Shown here: piece by piece, positions 46,124 to 57,290 of the stretch
Layout of the letters: each line of letters begins with the position of its first letter
Numbering within the stretch: position 1 is the stretch's first letter
From: Triticum aestivum
Taxonomy: Eukaryota; Streptophyta; Magnoliopsida; Poales; Poaceae
Reading direction: 5' to 3'
Assembly: GCF_018294505.1 (NCBI RefSeq)
Contig: NC_057807.1
Location: forward strand, 170,962,883 to 171,026,882
DNA: 64,000 nucleotides
Translations under genes and position numbers: made by a program
The notes under the pieces: generated by a model
Seen by the model: only the letters and a program-made list of their open reading frames with translations
Told to the model about the DNA's origin: nothing
Databases searched by the model: none

Positions 46124-49100
46124 ATGTCCGGATCCGGAAATGGAGGCAAGTGGATGGCCTCCTCCGTCAAGAAGAAGGACATCAAGGAGCTCCGGGAGGC
46201 CGGGTACCTGGCCAAGGATATCGCTTATCGCATTCCGGCCAAGGGACAGATCATCCCAACCCCAGAGCCCCATGAGGGGGTTGTGTTTCTCACACACTTC
46301 GTCCACGGGCTGGGATTCCCACTCCACCAGTTTGTCCGCAGACTGATGTTTTACTATAGGCTGGACTTCCATGATTTGGTCCCCAACTCTATCCTCAACA
46401 TCTCGGCATTCATTGTCATGTGCGAGGCTTTTCTCCGCATCCCACCTCACTTCGACCTATGCCTAAAGACCTCAATTTGAATCCTAAGGTGGTGAGCGGC
46501 CAACAAGCTGAGTGCGAAGGCGCCATGGTGGGCAAGATTCCCAATGTCACCTGGCTCGAAGGCTCCATTGTGGAGACTGTGAAGGGGTGGCAATCGGGGT
46601 GGTTCTACATCACCGAGCCGCGCGGCGCCAACTAGGCGGAGGCTCCCGCATTTCGATCTGGAGTCCTGATGCGGCTCACCTCCTGGTAAGAGAAGGGCCT
46701 GCCCTGGGGCTCTCCGGACGAGCTGACAGCACTCCAGACGCGCGTCCAGAATATGATAATCAAGAAAGTCAAGCTCGTCAACCTGGTCCAGGTTAGGCTT
46801 GTCCATCGGATTCTTACATTCCAACGCCGGACTTGCTACCTGTGGGAGTATGACCGTCCAAGCACCAGACTCTGTTAGAACTCTTTGGCATGATGCACGA
46901 AGATATATGGAAGGTGCTCTTTAAGGCCAATGAGGTGCCGCTGGCCATGGATGAGGATCGCGGGCACGTCCTGACTCACCCTGCAAATCCGGTAATTCCT
47001 TTCACACTTTCAAGGTGTACCCTTTACTCGCATATTGGAGGAAGGGATCTAAGTCTCCCTATCAATTATTTCAGGATTGCACAGAGATAGCGGAGCAGAT
47101 TGACTGTCCGGCCCAGCTGCCCGAAGGCCCAGAGACTCCGCTTCTGAGAAAGATGCTATTTCTGGTGCCTTACGAGGTGCCGGAGAAGAAGGCCAAAGGG
47201 ACCAGATGTGGTCTCTGCCATAAGGGCACTTCGCACGTGACGTCCAAAGATGCCGAGGCGCGCTCCTCCGCCGAAGGCGGCGAGGAAGAGGAGGAATAGT
47301 AAGAAATCCGCTCCCCTCCTACAGGGGGGAAAAGAAAAGGATAGCCCCCACGCATCCGGAGGTCGAGGAGTCCAAGAAAGGAAAAGCTTCCTTTCCGGAA
47401 AGCTCCATAGCAGCCACCAACAGAAGGTGGGAGTGGAAGCCCAGGGAGAAGCCCCTGGCCGAATCGTAAGTGTCCAGACACGTATTTGTATCCGGATTCT
47501 TTACTCTATTATTTTAACATGATTACATTATGCACTTGCAGTCTGATCAGTTCCGCCTCAAGCGGTCCTCATCAGAGGATTCACTGGACTTAGCGGCGCT
47601 GAACAGCGAGACCCTTTTGTCGGCCACCTGTCCCCGGGACCTGGATGGTACCGAAGCGTCATCACAAAGGATCCCCGTCCTGGGAGAGAATCCGGCGGCC
47701 ATCCGGGAGGCGCCAGAGGGTGAAACCTCAGTTGTCGGACACACGGGGGAGAAGATCCCCATGGATAACAATGATGGGGGCCGTAGTCAATTCGGCCCTC
47801 ATCCAAATATAATCCTGGAGACCCCTACTGTTCCGGAATCAGGCGAGCAGCCAACTTCGAAGGAAAGGGGCGCGCCTATCCCGCCGGTGACCTTCGCCCA
47901 ACCAGGGGCACCGGATAGGTTGCTGGAAGCGCTGAGAGGCGCTTCCATTGTTGACGAACACCGTACCCTAATGGGTACGGTGATTGGGAAGGTCCTGTCC
48001 GGGAAAAGTGGATTGACCGATGCCTGCACTAGCCTTCTAACAGGTTTTGAGGTAAGTAATGTAATTATAGAAAGAATATCACAGTGTAGACAGTAGCCCC
48101 TGATGCTTTGCTCGGTGTTCGGAAAGTAAAAGCCGAACAGAGGATCAAAATTATTTTTGCAGGAGTCTAACATAATATGTCTATGCGAATAAACAGGCTT
48201 CATTGCTGGCTGCTGCCGCTCATATTGCAGAGGTCTCCAGACTGAAGCAGAATCTGGAGCGAGCCGAGGGAGAGCTCGGCCTCGCGAAGAAGCAGCTGCA
48301 GGACAGCCAAGGTATGCAATAACCTGCGTGTATATTTAGGAAGGATGAATGGTTCGTGTTGACTAAAGTCTCATGAACTTTATTAGGGGCCACGACCGAA
48401 GTAGCAACCCTCAAGAAGGCATTGGTCGAGGCCGAGGACAAAGCGGCCAAGGAACATGCCGTGCATGAGAAGTAGGAGGCCTGGGTCAGCGAGTTCCAGC
48501 AAGATCTCAAGGACGTCATCAAGAAGTACGAGTCCTTCGAGCGTGATTTTAAGACTCAAGAGTCTGAACTTTCCAAGGCCTGCCAGAGCGCACAAGATTC
48601 CCGAGCCGAAGCCCAGAGCACCCTTTAGGAAATCCAGGCAGCCAAGAAGATCGCGGCGGGCAAGGCTTTCATTATCCAAAGCAAGTATGTGAAGGAAACA
48701 TTCCTTTTACTTACCCGAATTTGGAGCTCTCCAGGAGCATTTGCAGATCTGCCGTTCAGCATATCAGATGCTGCCGAGTTCTATTGAGCCGAAGAAGGGA
48801 GCTCTATGGAGAAGCTGTTCTTGTCTCAATACCTTGGACCGGAACATCCGCTGCCCTTTAGCGACCAGCTGACACAGCTGGTCGAGCTGCATAAGGTGGC
48901 CGAACTAGCCATGAAGGACCTAATAGTCCTGCTATGGCCTGCTGACCCCATGTCCAGCAGCTACTTCGGACCCGTGAAGCGGCTTGTGAGTGCCTGCCTA
49001 CGGCTTGGAGTCATAAAGCGGTCGGTCTGCATTGTAGGTGCGCAGATGGCCTTTGCCCACGCGAAGATGCACTGGGCGAAGATGGATGCCGAGAAGCTGA

Positions 49101-49219
49101 TGACCGAGGGGCCGACTGAGGGCAAGGAGCACTACCGACCCGAGCTATATTTTGATTGTGTCGTGGAGGGATCCCACCTTGTGGCGGAGCAATGTGTGAA
49201 GGATGTTATATTCCCATGA
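46124..49219 (+). pseudogene. Antisense Transposase_28-like spliced gene of Fatima-2
   Basis: The first exon (46124-46480 and its continuation after a frameshift near 46470) has VVFLTHFVHGLGFPLHQF, then FYYRLDFHDLVPNSILNISA and CEAFLRIPPHFDL, the Transposase_28 ('putative gypsy-type transposon') pattern, then WFYITEPRG. Later exons have clear splice sites: 47542-48051 (170 codons, acceptor TTGCAG, donor GAG/GTAAGT), 48197-48311, and 48387-49219. The last two encode a coiled coil and then a helical C-terminal domain (LRLGVIKRSVCIVGAQMAFAHAK). In the last exon the frame is kept but has TAG at 48473 and 48626 and TGA at 48785. The protein role is unknown; it lies opposite to gag-pol as in Fatima-1. 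Confidence 0.7.
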
Positions 49220-50240
49220 AAACATTCATATTATCCTATCCTGTAATATGAAACAAGGTCGTTATGTAATATAATGCTTGTTATTTTAAAAAATTTACCT
49301 CCTGTGCGGCCGTTTATGAAATCTGAGAGTAAGCCATTCGTTGGCTTCTGCCCCCACGTAGATAGTACGGGGGTGTTCGGGATAAATCTAAACACGCTAT
49401 ACTCCACATTCTGGTCCTTAAAGGAGGTGTTTAGCAGAATGAACAAGGCAATCAGACTATATGGCTTTATCACCCTTACATAGCCATAGGAGTTTGAAAA
49501 TGAGAATTTTGGCGAAGCCCCTGGTATTCGGAAGGCTAAACTAGGGGTGTTATACACGCCTAATCGGATAAGCGTAAAGCAAAAAAAATCTCTAAGGATT
49601 TGAAAAACCTCTCGAATAGTTGACCAGCTCTCGCCGCATCATGACAGTCAGTTTTCAGCTTTCTCTACTGAGGTGCTCATCCGGAAGAACCGGGACACAA
49701 TCACAATATTTCTCCCTTTACTACCCTAGCCGATATAGCGGAACGTAAGGTAGTAAGAAAAGGAGCCAGTCAACCCAACTATTGACCAAAGACATGATTC
49801 AGAGTCGATGCATATAATGCTATAAGTTTGGGGTGCCGAACTGTACTGTAAAAGTGTTCGGACATTACTGCCATCTTGCGGGGCGTGATGAAGCCTCTGG
49901 CGAGGTAATATGTACGAGAGTGTACGGGTGCAATTGATAAAAAATACAAAGACAAGGAAAAAATCAAGTAATAATTTGATGCTGCAAATTATTTTCCATT
50001 GTAATTTGATTAATACGTCGAGGCGTATTTCTACAAGTAATGCGATAAGAAAGTAAGGCTATTTAACATGCCATGACTAATAGCAAGATGTGTGCGGGTA
50101 TGTAAAACAGGTATAACGATCGTTAGCAGAGACCACCTGGGAATTCGCTTGTATGTCAAAGCTCCTTGCCTCCTTGGTGTATCCGTCCCGTGATGGGTCC
50201 GATGATCAGGTTATCAGAATACCTCAAGAAGAGAAAAACC
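49220..50240. other. Non-coding 3' part between the antisense gene and the gag-protease remnant
   Basis: A 69-codon open stretch (49274-49483, plus strand) with GFCPHVDSTGVFGINLNTLY may be a 3' relic exon of the antisense unit. The remainder shows nothing. In Fatima-1 pol occupies this place, so a large deletion has its breakpoint here, probably around 50000-50240. Confidence 0.4.
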
Positions 50241-50465
50241 TGAAAGAATGAGAAAATGTGAAGGTATGCGGATCCAGGGGTGGTTGAGCTGCATTGTGGA
50301 CCATGGTCTAGCTGTGCCTCCATCGATGCCCATGGTATTTAAAGTGCGTAGCTATGACCGCTTGATTGGGACTGGGACGGAGGCCAAATTGCTAGTTGCG
50401 CTTTGGACGAGCTGGACTGTCCTGTTGCAGAGTAGTTCGGACTCGCTTGACGGTGTCCGGGAGCT

Positions 50466-51109
50466 TTACTGTCGAATTAAGGTTCTGCCTAAAAAGGCTA
50501 CTTCTGCTGTAAGGGCCGCGGTGTGCTCCTCAGTACGGAGGGAGCGCTCCGCATTTCCGTTGACCGTTATTACGCCGCGTGGTACGGGCATCTTGAGCTT
50601 GAGGTAGGCATAGTGCGGCACCGCATTGAATTTAGCAAATGCGGTTCGTCCGAGCAGTGCATGATAACCACTGTGGAAAGGGACGATATCAAAGATTAAC
50701 TCTTCGCTTCTGAAATTATTCGGGGATCCAAAGACCACTTACAGTGTGATTGAGCTCGTACAGTAGGCCTCTACACCTGGTTGAAACCTTTAAAGGTGGT
50801 TTTTGTTGGCTTCATCCTTGAGGGATCGATGCCCATTTTGTTCACTATATCCTAATAGAGCAGGTTCAGGTTGCTGGCACCAACCATAAGGACTCTCAGA
50901 AGGTGGAATCCATCAATAATTGGGTCAAGGACTAGTGCGGCTGAACCGCCATGATGGGTACTAGTCGGATGCTCCCTGCGATCGAAGGTGATCGGACAGG
51001 AGGACCATGGGTTGAACATTGGGGCGACTAGTTCCATCACGTAGATGTCCTTGAGTTCACGCTTGCGCTCCCTCTTGGGGATATGGGTGGCGTATATCAT
51101 ATTCACCAT
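50466..51109 (-). pseudogene. Protease region of Fatima-2
   Basis: Two open pieces on the minus strand. 50852-51109 carries FNPWSSCPITFDRREHPTS and AALVLDPIIDGFHLLRVLM, then a degenerate active site VGASNLNLLY in place of DGGS-LNLLY. 50466-50738 carries FDIVPFHSGYHALLGRTAF. The active-site Asp appears lost and the pieces are separated by stops, so the protease is dead. Confidence 0.7.
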
Positions 51110-51559
51110 TTTAACTTGGGGGTTGGGAATTTCTTCTGTCCGCCTGTGTTCGGTGGTCGGGGTTCCTCGTCATCGTCGTTGCTTTGCGACCCTTTATCAT
51201 TATTCTCGGCATTTAACTTGCCGCCTGTTTGAAGATCCAACATTCCCTGTTGGTATGATTGACTGGTTTATCAAGAGTGCCATGGATTTGGCATGGTCGA
51301 TCGAGTATGCGGTCCAGACTGGACGGGCCCGGATTGTTCCTTTTAAATGGCTTCTTCCGATGGCAATTAGATGACGCTTAAAGCGTTCTTATTCGGCAGG
51401 CTCTTCAGGCACGACGAAATCTTTGTCACCGAGGCTAACCTCGTCCTTGGAGAGCGGAAGGTAGCTGCTATCCACCGAGTCTTCGTTCATGGCCTGTTCC
51501 CCAGGGCTGACTCGCCCATCATCCCGTTCCTCCTGTTCGAAGGTCTGCTCAACGGGGTC

Positions 51560-52597
51560 TTAATTGTTTTCGGCACCGTCTGGAGTGTTATCCTCTTCTG
51601 TGATGGTATTGTTGTTTTTACTATGGCATGGCTTAGAGCGGCACTGCTGACGTTGGCGCTTCGGCTGTGTTTCAGGAGATTTATCCGCAGCCGGATTTGC
51701 ACTGTCGCCGTTATTTTCTTTGGGTGTATCCACCATGTACATGTTGTATGAGGAGGTGGTTGTCCAACGCCCTGTAGGCAGTGGTTCCTGATCCTCTCCG
51801 GCATCATCGTCCATACGGCCGATGTCTTCGGAGTCGCAGTCAAGCATGTCGGTTAAGTCATCTATAGTGGCTACAAAGTGGGTGGTGGGTGGGAAACGAA
51901 GTTCTTCGTCGTCCGCTTCCCATTCGAACCGGACATAGTTCGGCCGAGAATCCCCTAACAACGAGAGGGATTTCAATGAGTTTAACACATCGCCAAAAGG
52001 CGAGTGCTGGAAGATGTCCGCGGAGCTGAACTCCAAGACTGGCGCCCAATCAGGTTTGATGGATGCGGATACACGCATTCCGGAGCCCATGGCCGGAGAC
52101 GTGTCCGGGGTTCTGGTAACACAAGCCCAGTCCGATGTTGGGTCTGTGTGTAGCTCGAGCACCGCTGAGTCTGTGGCTTCCGCGGAGGGATTAAACTTCC
52201 TATCCTTGGGCGACACAGTCCGCCTCGGCTCTAAGGCTAGGGCGATCACAGGTGCTATCTCCTGTGTGTGGCCCGACAACAGATCTAGGTCATGTTCATC
52301 GTGGTGGCCGGGGACAGCCGTCATGGGCTCGAATCCGTCGAAGATCAAGTCTCCGTGGGTATGGACCACAAAATTCAGGCTTCCAAATCTTACCTGATGG
52401 CCAGGGGCGTAGCTATCGATTTGCTCTAGATGGTCAAGCGAGTTGGCCCACAATGCGAAGCCGCCGAATATGAAGATCTGTCCAGGGAGGAAGGTTTCCC
52501 CCTGGACTGCATTGTTGTAGACGATTGATGGAGCCATCAAGCCTATCTTCGACGACATAGAGGAACTCTCAATGAAAGCACCAATGTCGGTTGTCAA
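51560..52597 (-). CDS. gag-like ORF of Fatima-2, 345 codons open
   Basis: Starts on the LTR/internal border (ATG near 52597; the element's own start may be MSSKIG or another ATG inside) and runs open through an acidic, low-complexity protein. It has SLKSLSLLGDSRPNYVRFEW, an acidic stretch with DMLDCDSEDIGRMDDDAGED, and a Lys/Gln/Asn-rich tail, and belongs to the gag-side ORF typical of this family. A related piece is 15424-15774 of Fatima-1. The downstream part of gag (51110-51560) is out of frame. It is probably expressed as part of gag-pol in intact relatives; here it is an isolated open segment. Confidence 0.55.
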   Translation of the reverse strand: MTTDIGAFIESSSMSSKIGLMAPSIVYNNAVQGETFLPGQIFIFGGFALWANSLDHLEQIDSYAPGHQVRFGSLNFVVHTHGDLIFDGFEPMTAVPGHHDEHDLDLLSGHTQEIAPVIALALEPRRTVSPKDRKFNPSAEATDSAVLELHTDPTSDWACVTRTPDTSPAMGSGMRVSASIKPDWAPVLEFSSADIFQHSPFGDVLNSLKSLSLLGDSRPNYVRFEWEADDEELRFPPTTHFVATIDDLTDMLDCDSEDIGRMDDDAGEDQEPLPTGRWTTTSSYNMYMVDTPKENNGDSANPAADKSPETQPKRQRQQCRSKPCHSKNNNTITEEDNTPDGAENN

Positions 52598-53063
52598 AAC
52601 CGGTGGATCTCAGATAGGGGGTCCCGAACTGTGCATCTAAGGCTAATGGTAATAGGAGGCGGGGGACACAATGTTTACCCAGTTTCGGGCCCTCTCTATG
52701 GAGGTAATACCCTACTTCCTGCTTGATTGATCTTGATGAATATGAGTATTACAAGAGTTGATCTACCACGAGATCATAATGTCTAAACCCTAGAAGTCTA
52801 GCCTATGAGGATATGATTGTTGTGACTAAACCCTAGAAGTCTAAACCCTCCAGTTTATATAGACACCGGGGGGCTAGGGTTATACAAAGTAGTTACAGAG
52901 AAAGGAATCTACATATCCGAATCGCCAAGCTTGCCTTCCACGCAAAGGAGAGTCCTATCCAGACACGGGACGAAGTCTTCCATCTTGTATCTTCATAATC
53001 CAACAGTCCGGCCAAAGTATATAGTCTAGCTGTCCGAGGACCCCTTAGTCCAGGACTCCCTCA
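52585..53063 (-). repeat. 5' LTR of Fatima-2 (479 bp)
   Basis: On the minus strand it starts TGAGGGAGTCCTGGACTAAG and ends TTTTGACAACCGACA. TTGGTGCTTTCATTGAGAG follows as probable primer site, with the tRNA not assigned. A 17-base CTAAACCCTAGAAGTCT word is duplicated inside it (about 52784 and 52826). Confidence 0.85.
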
Positions 53064-53480
53064 GTGGCGACTCCTCGTCGGCGCGTGGGCCGACCGTCGG
53101 TGCCATGGCAGAGATTTTAGAGAGAGAGGGAGAGAGAGAGAGAGAAAGAGAGAGGGAGAGAGAGAGATCGAGCAAGGGGAGGATCTAGACGAGAATGCAG
53201 GCGGGACGATGTGAGCAAGGTAGCATTTATTGGTGGCCGGAATCTAGTTCGACGGGAATAGTACACACGCCGGTCGCTGTAATTTACGAGTACTATTGTG
53301 TGAGTTACACATGCTTCCCACAGCAAAATCTGTGTTTGAACATAATAGTTGACGGTTCCCAATGCAGAACCATGTCTGATTAATAATGCCCGCCACTCAC
53401 CTTCCAAGCCTCGAGGCACGAAATAGAGTGCCAATCGTGTGGGGCCAGTTGTCTTTCTAGATTTTACATTTTCATTTATG
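53064..53480. other. Flank with GA microsatellite
   Basis: A (GA/GAGG)n tract at about 53114-53168, then roughly 300 bases with no recognised gene or repeat. Confidence 0.6.
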
Positions 53481-53499
53481 AACACCAGATATTTACATC

Positions 53500-55925
53500 G
53501 CGTGATGATTTTTTACCACACACACACGTACACAAATATGATTGTCCAAACCGTTATGGTTAGCCGCTGCCTATAGATGTAGTTCAATTTTGAATTATGG
53601 TCATTAAATGGCTAGAAAATCACTTAAATATCTTCAAAAGGTCAAATAACCCCTCAAATTTTCAAAATTTTCAAATGACAGTTGTATTTGTGCACGTTAC
53701 ACATAGAAACTTTTTGAAGGCCGGAAGAGGAAGCTATCTCCCGTTCATCATTAAACATGCATTGTTCCCTCTTTGAACCACAAGCCTTCTGGCGAGTTTC
53801 TCCGGTTTGTTAGGGGTGTGTGTCCAAATGTTCGTCAAATAGGCCAATTTTTTACCACATCAACTTGGTGGCATGACATTACATCAAGCAAGGTTTCATG
53901 TTTTCCATGCCGTGAGACCAATATTTTTGAAAATTCCTTCTAATTTACAGCACATGGAGTTAACTCACACACAAGTACACAAATATGATTTTTCAAATAG
54001 GTATGGTTAGCCGTTGCATGTAGATGTAGTTCAAATTTGAATTACGGTCATTAAATGGCTAGAAAATCACCTAAATGTCTTCAGAAGGTCAAATGACCCT
54101 TGAAATCATCCAAATTTTGACATGACAGTTGTATTGGTGCATCTTACACGTAGAAAAAATTGAAGGCTGTAAGAGGAAGCTATCTCCCGCTTGTCATCAA
54201 ACATGCATATATTGTTCCCCCTTGGAACCACGAGCCTTCTAGTGAGTTGCTCCGGTTTGTGAGGGGTGTGTGTCTAAACTTTCATCAAATAGGACAATTT
54301 TTTCACCACATCATCTTGGTGGCATGACATTATATCAAGCAAGGTTTCATGTTTTGTAATATTTTTTTAATTTTATGGAATTAAAATGTTATGGTTAGCC
54401 GTTGCATGTACATGTAGTTCTAATTCGAATTACAATCATTAAATGGCTTGAAAATCACTTCAATGTCTTCAAAAGGTCAAATGACCTCCGAAATTTTCCA
54501 AAATTTCACATGACACTTGTATTAGTGCACATTACATGTTGAAAAAAATTTGAAGGCCGTAAGAGGAAGCTATCTCCCGTTCGGCATCAAACATGCATTA
54601 TTCCCTCTCGGAACCACGAACCTTCTAGTGAGTTGCTCCGGTTTGTGAGGGGTGTGTGATCAAACTTTCATGAAATAGGACAATTTTTTACCACATCATC
54701 TTGGTGGCATGACATTACATAAAGCAAGGTTTCATGTTTTGTAATAATTTTTAAATTTTGTGGAATTAAAACGTTATGGTTAGCCGTTGCATGTACATGT
54801 AGTTCTAAGTTGAATTACGGTCATTAAATGGCTTGAAAATCACTTCAATGTCTTCAAAAGGTCAAATGACCTCCGAAATTTTCCAATATTTCACATGACA
54901 CTTGTATTAGTGCACGTTACGTGTTGAAAAAAATTTGAAGGCCGTAAGAGGAAGCTATCTCCTGTTTGTCATCAAACATGCATTTTTCCCTCTCGGAACC
55001 ACGAGCCTTCTAGTGAGTTGCTCCGGTTTGTGCGGGGTGTGTGTCCAAACTTTCTTCAAATAGGACAATTTTTTTACCACATCATCTTGGTGGCATGACA
55101 TTACATCAAGCGAGGTTTCATGTTTTTGTGATAATTTTTAATTTTTTGCAATTAAAATGCCATGGCACTCCATGCATGTGTCCATGCCATGAGACCAATA
55201 TGTTTGAAAATTCCTTTTAATTTACTGCACATGGAATTACCTCACACACAAGTACACAAATATGACTTTTCAAACCGTTATGGTTAGCCGGTGCATGTAC
55301 ATGTAGTTCTAATTTGAGTAACGGTCATTAAATGGCTAGAAAATCACTTAAATGTCTTCAAAAGGTCAACTAACCCTGAAATTTTCCAAATTTTCACATG
55401 ACATTTGTATTAGTGCAAGTTACACTTAGAAAATATTTGAAGGTCGTAAGAGGAAGCTATCTCCCGTTCGTCATCAAACATGCATTGTTCCCTCTGGGAA
55501 CCACGAGCCTTCTAGTGAGTTGCTCCGGTTTGTGAGGGGTGTGTGTTCAAACTTTCATCAAACATGCCAATTTTTTGCCACATCATCTTAGTGGCATGAC
55601 ATTACGTCAACCAAGGTTTCATGTGTTTCTAATCTTTTTTTAATTTTTTTGGAATTTAAATGCCATGGCACTCCATGCTTTATTGTGTCATAGCCGTTAG
55701 ACCAATATGTTTGAAAATTCCTTCCAATTTACTGCACATGGAATTAAATTGCACACAAATACACAAAATATGACTTTTCAACCCGGTATGGTTAGTTGTT
55801 GCATGTACATGTGGTTCAAATTTCAATTACGGTCATTAAATGGCTAGAAAATCACTTAAATGTCTTAAATGGTCAAATGACCCCTGAAATTTTCCAAAAT
55901 TTGACATGACAGTTGTATTAGTACT
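53500..55925. repeat. Tandem array of six units with two length classes (about 385-390 and 505 bp)
   Basis: The anchor TATGGTTAG occurs at 53555, 54002, 54390, 54775, 55279 and 55787, giving spacings 447, 388, 385, 504 and 508. All units share GGTCATTAAATGGCT-GAAAATCACTT, AAGAGGAAGCTATCTCC, CCGGTTTGTGAGGGGTGTGTG and GGTGGCATGACATTA. Long units carry an extra segment of about 120 bp with CACACAAGTACACAAATATGA. No coding is seen. Confidence 0.85.
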
Positions 55926-56166
55926 ACAAATTTTCTCGTACATTTAAAACACCATACATTGCCACTTTACTCCAAATTCGTCTTCCACAGCTAATAAAAA
56001 ATATCTACAACATCACACAGTTGTTTTGTAGGAATCGTTTGCGATGAAAATTTGTGGGTCTATTTAAGTTTTCCTCCTTAAGCTTCGTCGGCTCGTCTGC
56101 TCCAGTGTCGGCAACCTCCAAATCGACAAATCCCGATCCCCATTTGCGCACCCCCTTCTTTAAAAG
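55926..56166. other. Spacer between tandem array and ORF
   Basis: AT-rich, nothing recognised. It may hold a promoter for the ORF at 56167 but no clear TATA box is seen. Confidence 0.4.
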
Positions 56167-56763
56167 ATGACAGTATGGAAACGCTTCGTGAAGGCCTGTA
56201 CGATGGCCGCGTTCCCCCCGAGCGCGGCTGCCTACACCGAGAGTGTCGTCGCGTCCGAATTGAGCACAACTGACAGGGCAGCTACAACAGCCAAGACGGC
56301 TCATGCGATGGTGGCTGCAAACGCCGAGAGCGCTCGAGCTGCCGTCTATGCCGCCGGTGTCGCCCTGGCCCAGGTCGAGGCCATCCACGCCAAGATATTC
56401 CAGGCCACCTCGGAATCCAGCATGCAACCCATGTCCGAAAAGGTGACGGTGGCCATAGAGCACCTGCTTCCTCATTAGGTCATCGAGCAGGAGCTGGAGA
56501 TGCAGGAGGCGACAGAGATTGAGGAGTGCCGGGAGAAGGAGTTGCGCATGGCCCAGGTCGAGGTAGAGAAGAGTCTGTCGGTCGAGGAATCAGCGGTGGA
56601 GTACCAAAGCGAGTTCTGGCGAAGCCACTACAACGAGTACTACAACCTTGAGGATGGCGTCGAGGATGAGGATGAGGACGAGGACGCGATCGACTTCAGC
56701 AGGGGGACGTGGAGTCCACCAAGGCGGCATGTCGCCAGGACAAGTCATGGACGTCTCATCTGA
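56167..56763 (+). pseudogene. Unknown Ala/Glu-rich protein ORF with one internal TAG (199 codons)
   Basis: One frame from ATG 56167 to TGA 56761-56763, broken only by TAG at 56476-56478. That position reads H-stop-VIEQELEMQ and fits a CAG-to-TAG change. The N-terminal half is alanine-rich and helical (AAATTAKTAHAM, VALAQVEAIHAKI). The middle is a charged coiled coil (CREKELRMAQVEVEKSL). The C-terminus is acidic (DGVEDEDEDEDAIDF) and then basic. GC content is higher than the flanking DNA. I do not recognise a family. Only one disabling change suggests a young pseudogene, or a gene with its stop at 56476. Confidence 0.45.
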
Positions 56764-57290
56764 CACCGGCGATGCATAGGCCAATGTGGTGGTAGATTTG
56801 TTGAAATTATTCAAACTTAGGCTTTGTTTTTAATGTAGGTCTTTTGTTAGAGCAATGTTTAGGTGAATTGGCTCTGTTTAATTACTAAAATTGCTCGATT
56901 CAGTTAGTCTGGTCAGTGTGTTATACGCTCTTTTATGTGCCCAAATTAGCAAGCGATGTTAAATTATGCAATGATGTACCCGGGGAAATTTCCACCAAAA
57001 TTTTAATTATCAAACTCATCACATGTGCGTTAAGCAGAAGAATCATTTGCGATGCACACTATCATTCAAAGTGAATGGTGTCCGGCAGCACCACGCGCAA
57101 AGTTTCCCTCCACATTTTGAAATGTTGGCCTACCGTCGAAATATCTACCCTCCCCCCCCATCCCCTTTTACCGCCGACCACAAGTCACATTTCCCCTGTT
57201 TCCCCCTTCCTTCCTTCCTTCCTAAGCTACAGTCGCTTCCTTGCTTGCTTCCTTGCTCTTGCCGTCTCACATCCTACCGCCAGGATCGCA
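56764..57290. other. Upstream region of the GRF-like gene
   Basis: AT-rich and then pyrimidine-rich, with a (TTCC)n-like run near 57205-57225 directly before the gene. Such CT tracts are common in plant 5' leaders. No gene is seen. Confidence 0.4.

Larger units (their letters stand above)
45634..53063 (-). mobile_element. Fatima-like element 2 (defective), minus strand, with antisense plus-strand gene
   Basis: The 5' LTR (52585-53063), gag ORF and protease are read on the minus strand. To the left, a multi-exon gene runs on the plus strand (46124-49219). RT, RNase H and integrase are absent between them, and no 3' LTR is found to the left. The Tekay insertion separates 31826-31837 from 45639, and beyond that lies a foreign LTR fragment, so the left end is truncated. 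The order LTR-gag-protease-[pol deleted]-antisense gene matches Fatima-1, which retains pol. Confidence 0.65.

Noticed and set aside
53086..53105. Possible left terminal inverted repeat matching the CACTG end at 59516
   Set aside because: Only about ten bases (CGTCGGTGC-A) agree and the terminal CACTG itself is absent, so the match is too weak.
53117..53485. 122-codon minus-strand ORF ending in a Ser/Leu repeat
   Set aside because: The repeat is the GA microsatellite; the rest has no similarity that I can name.
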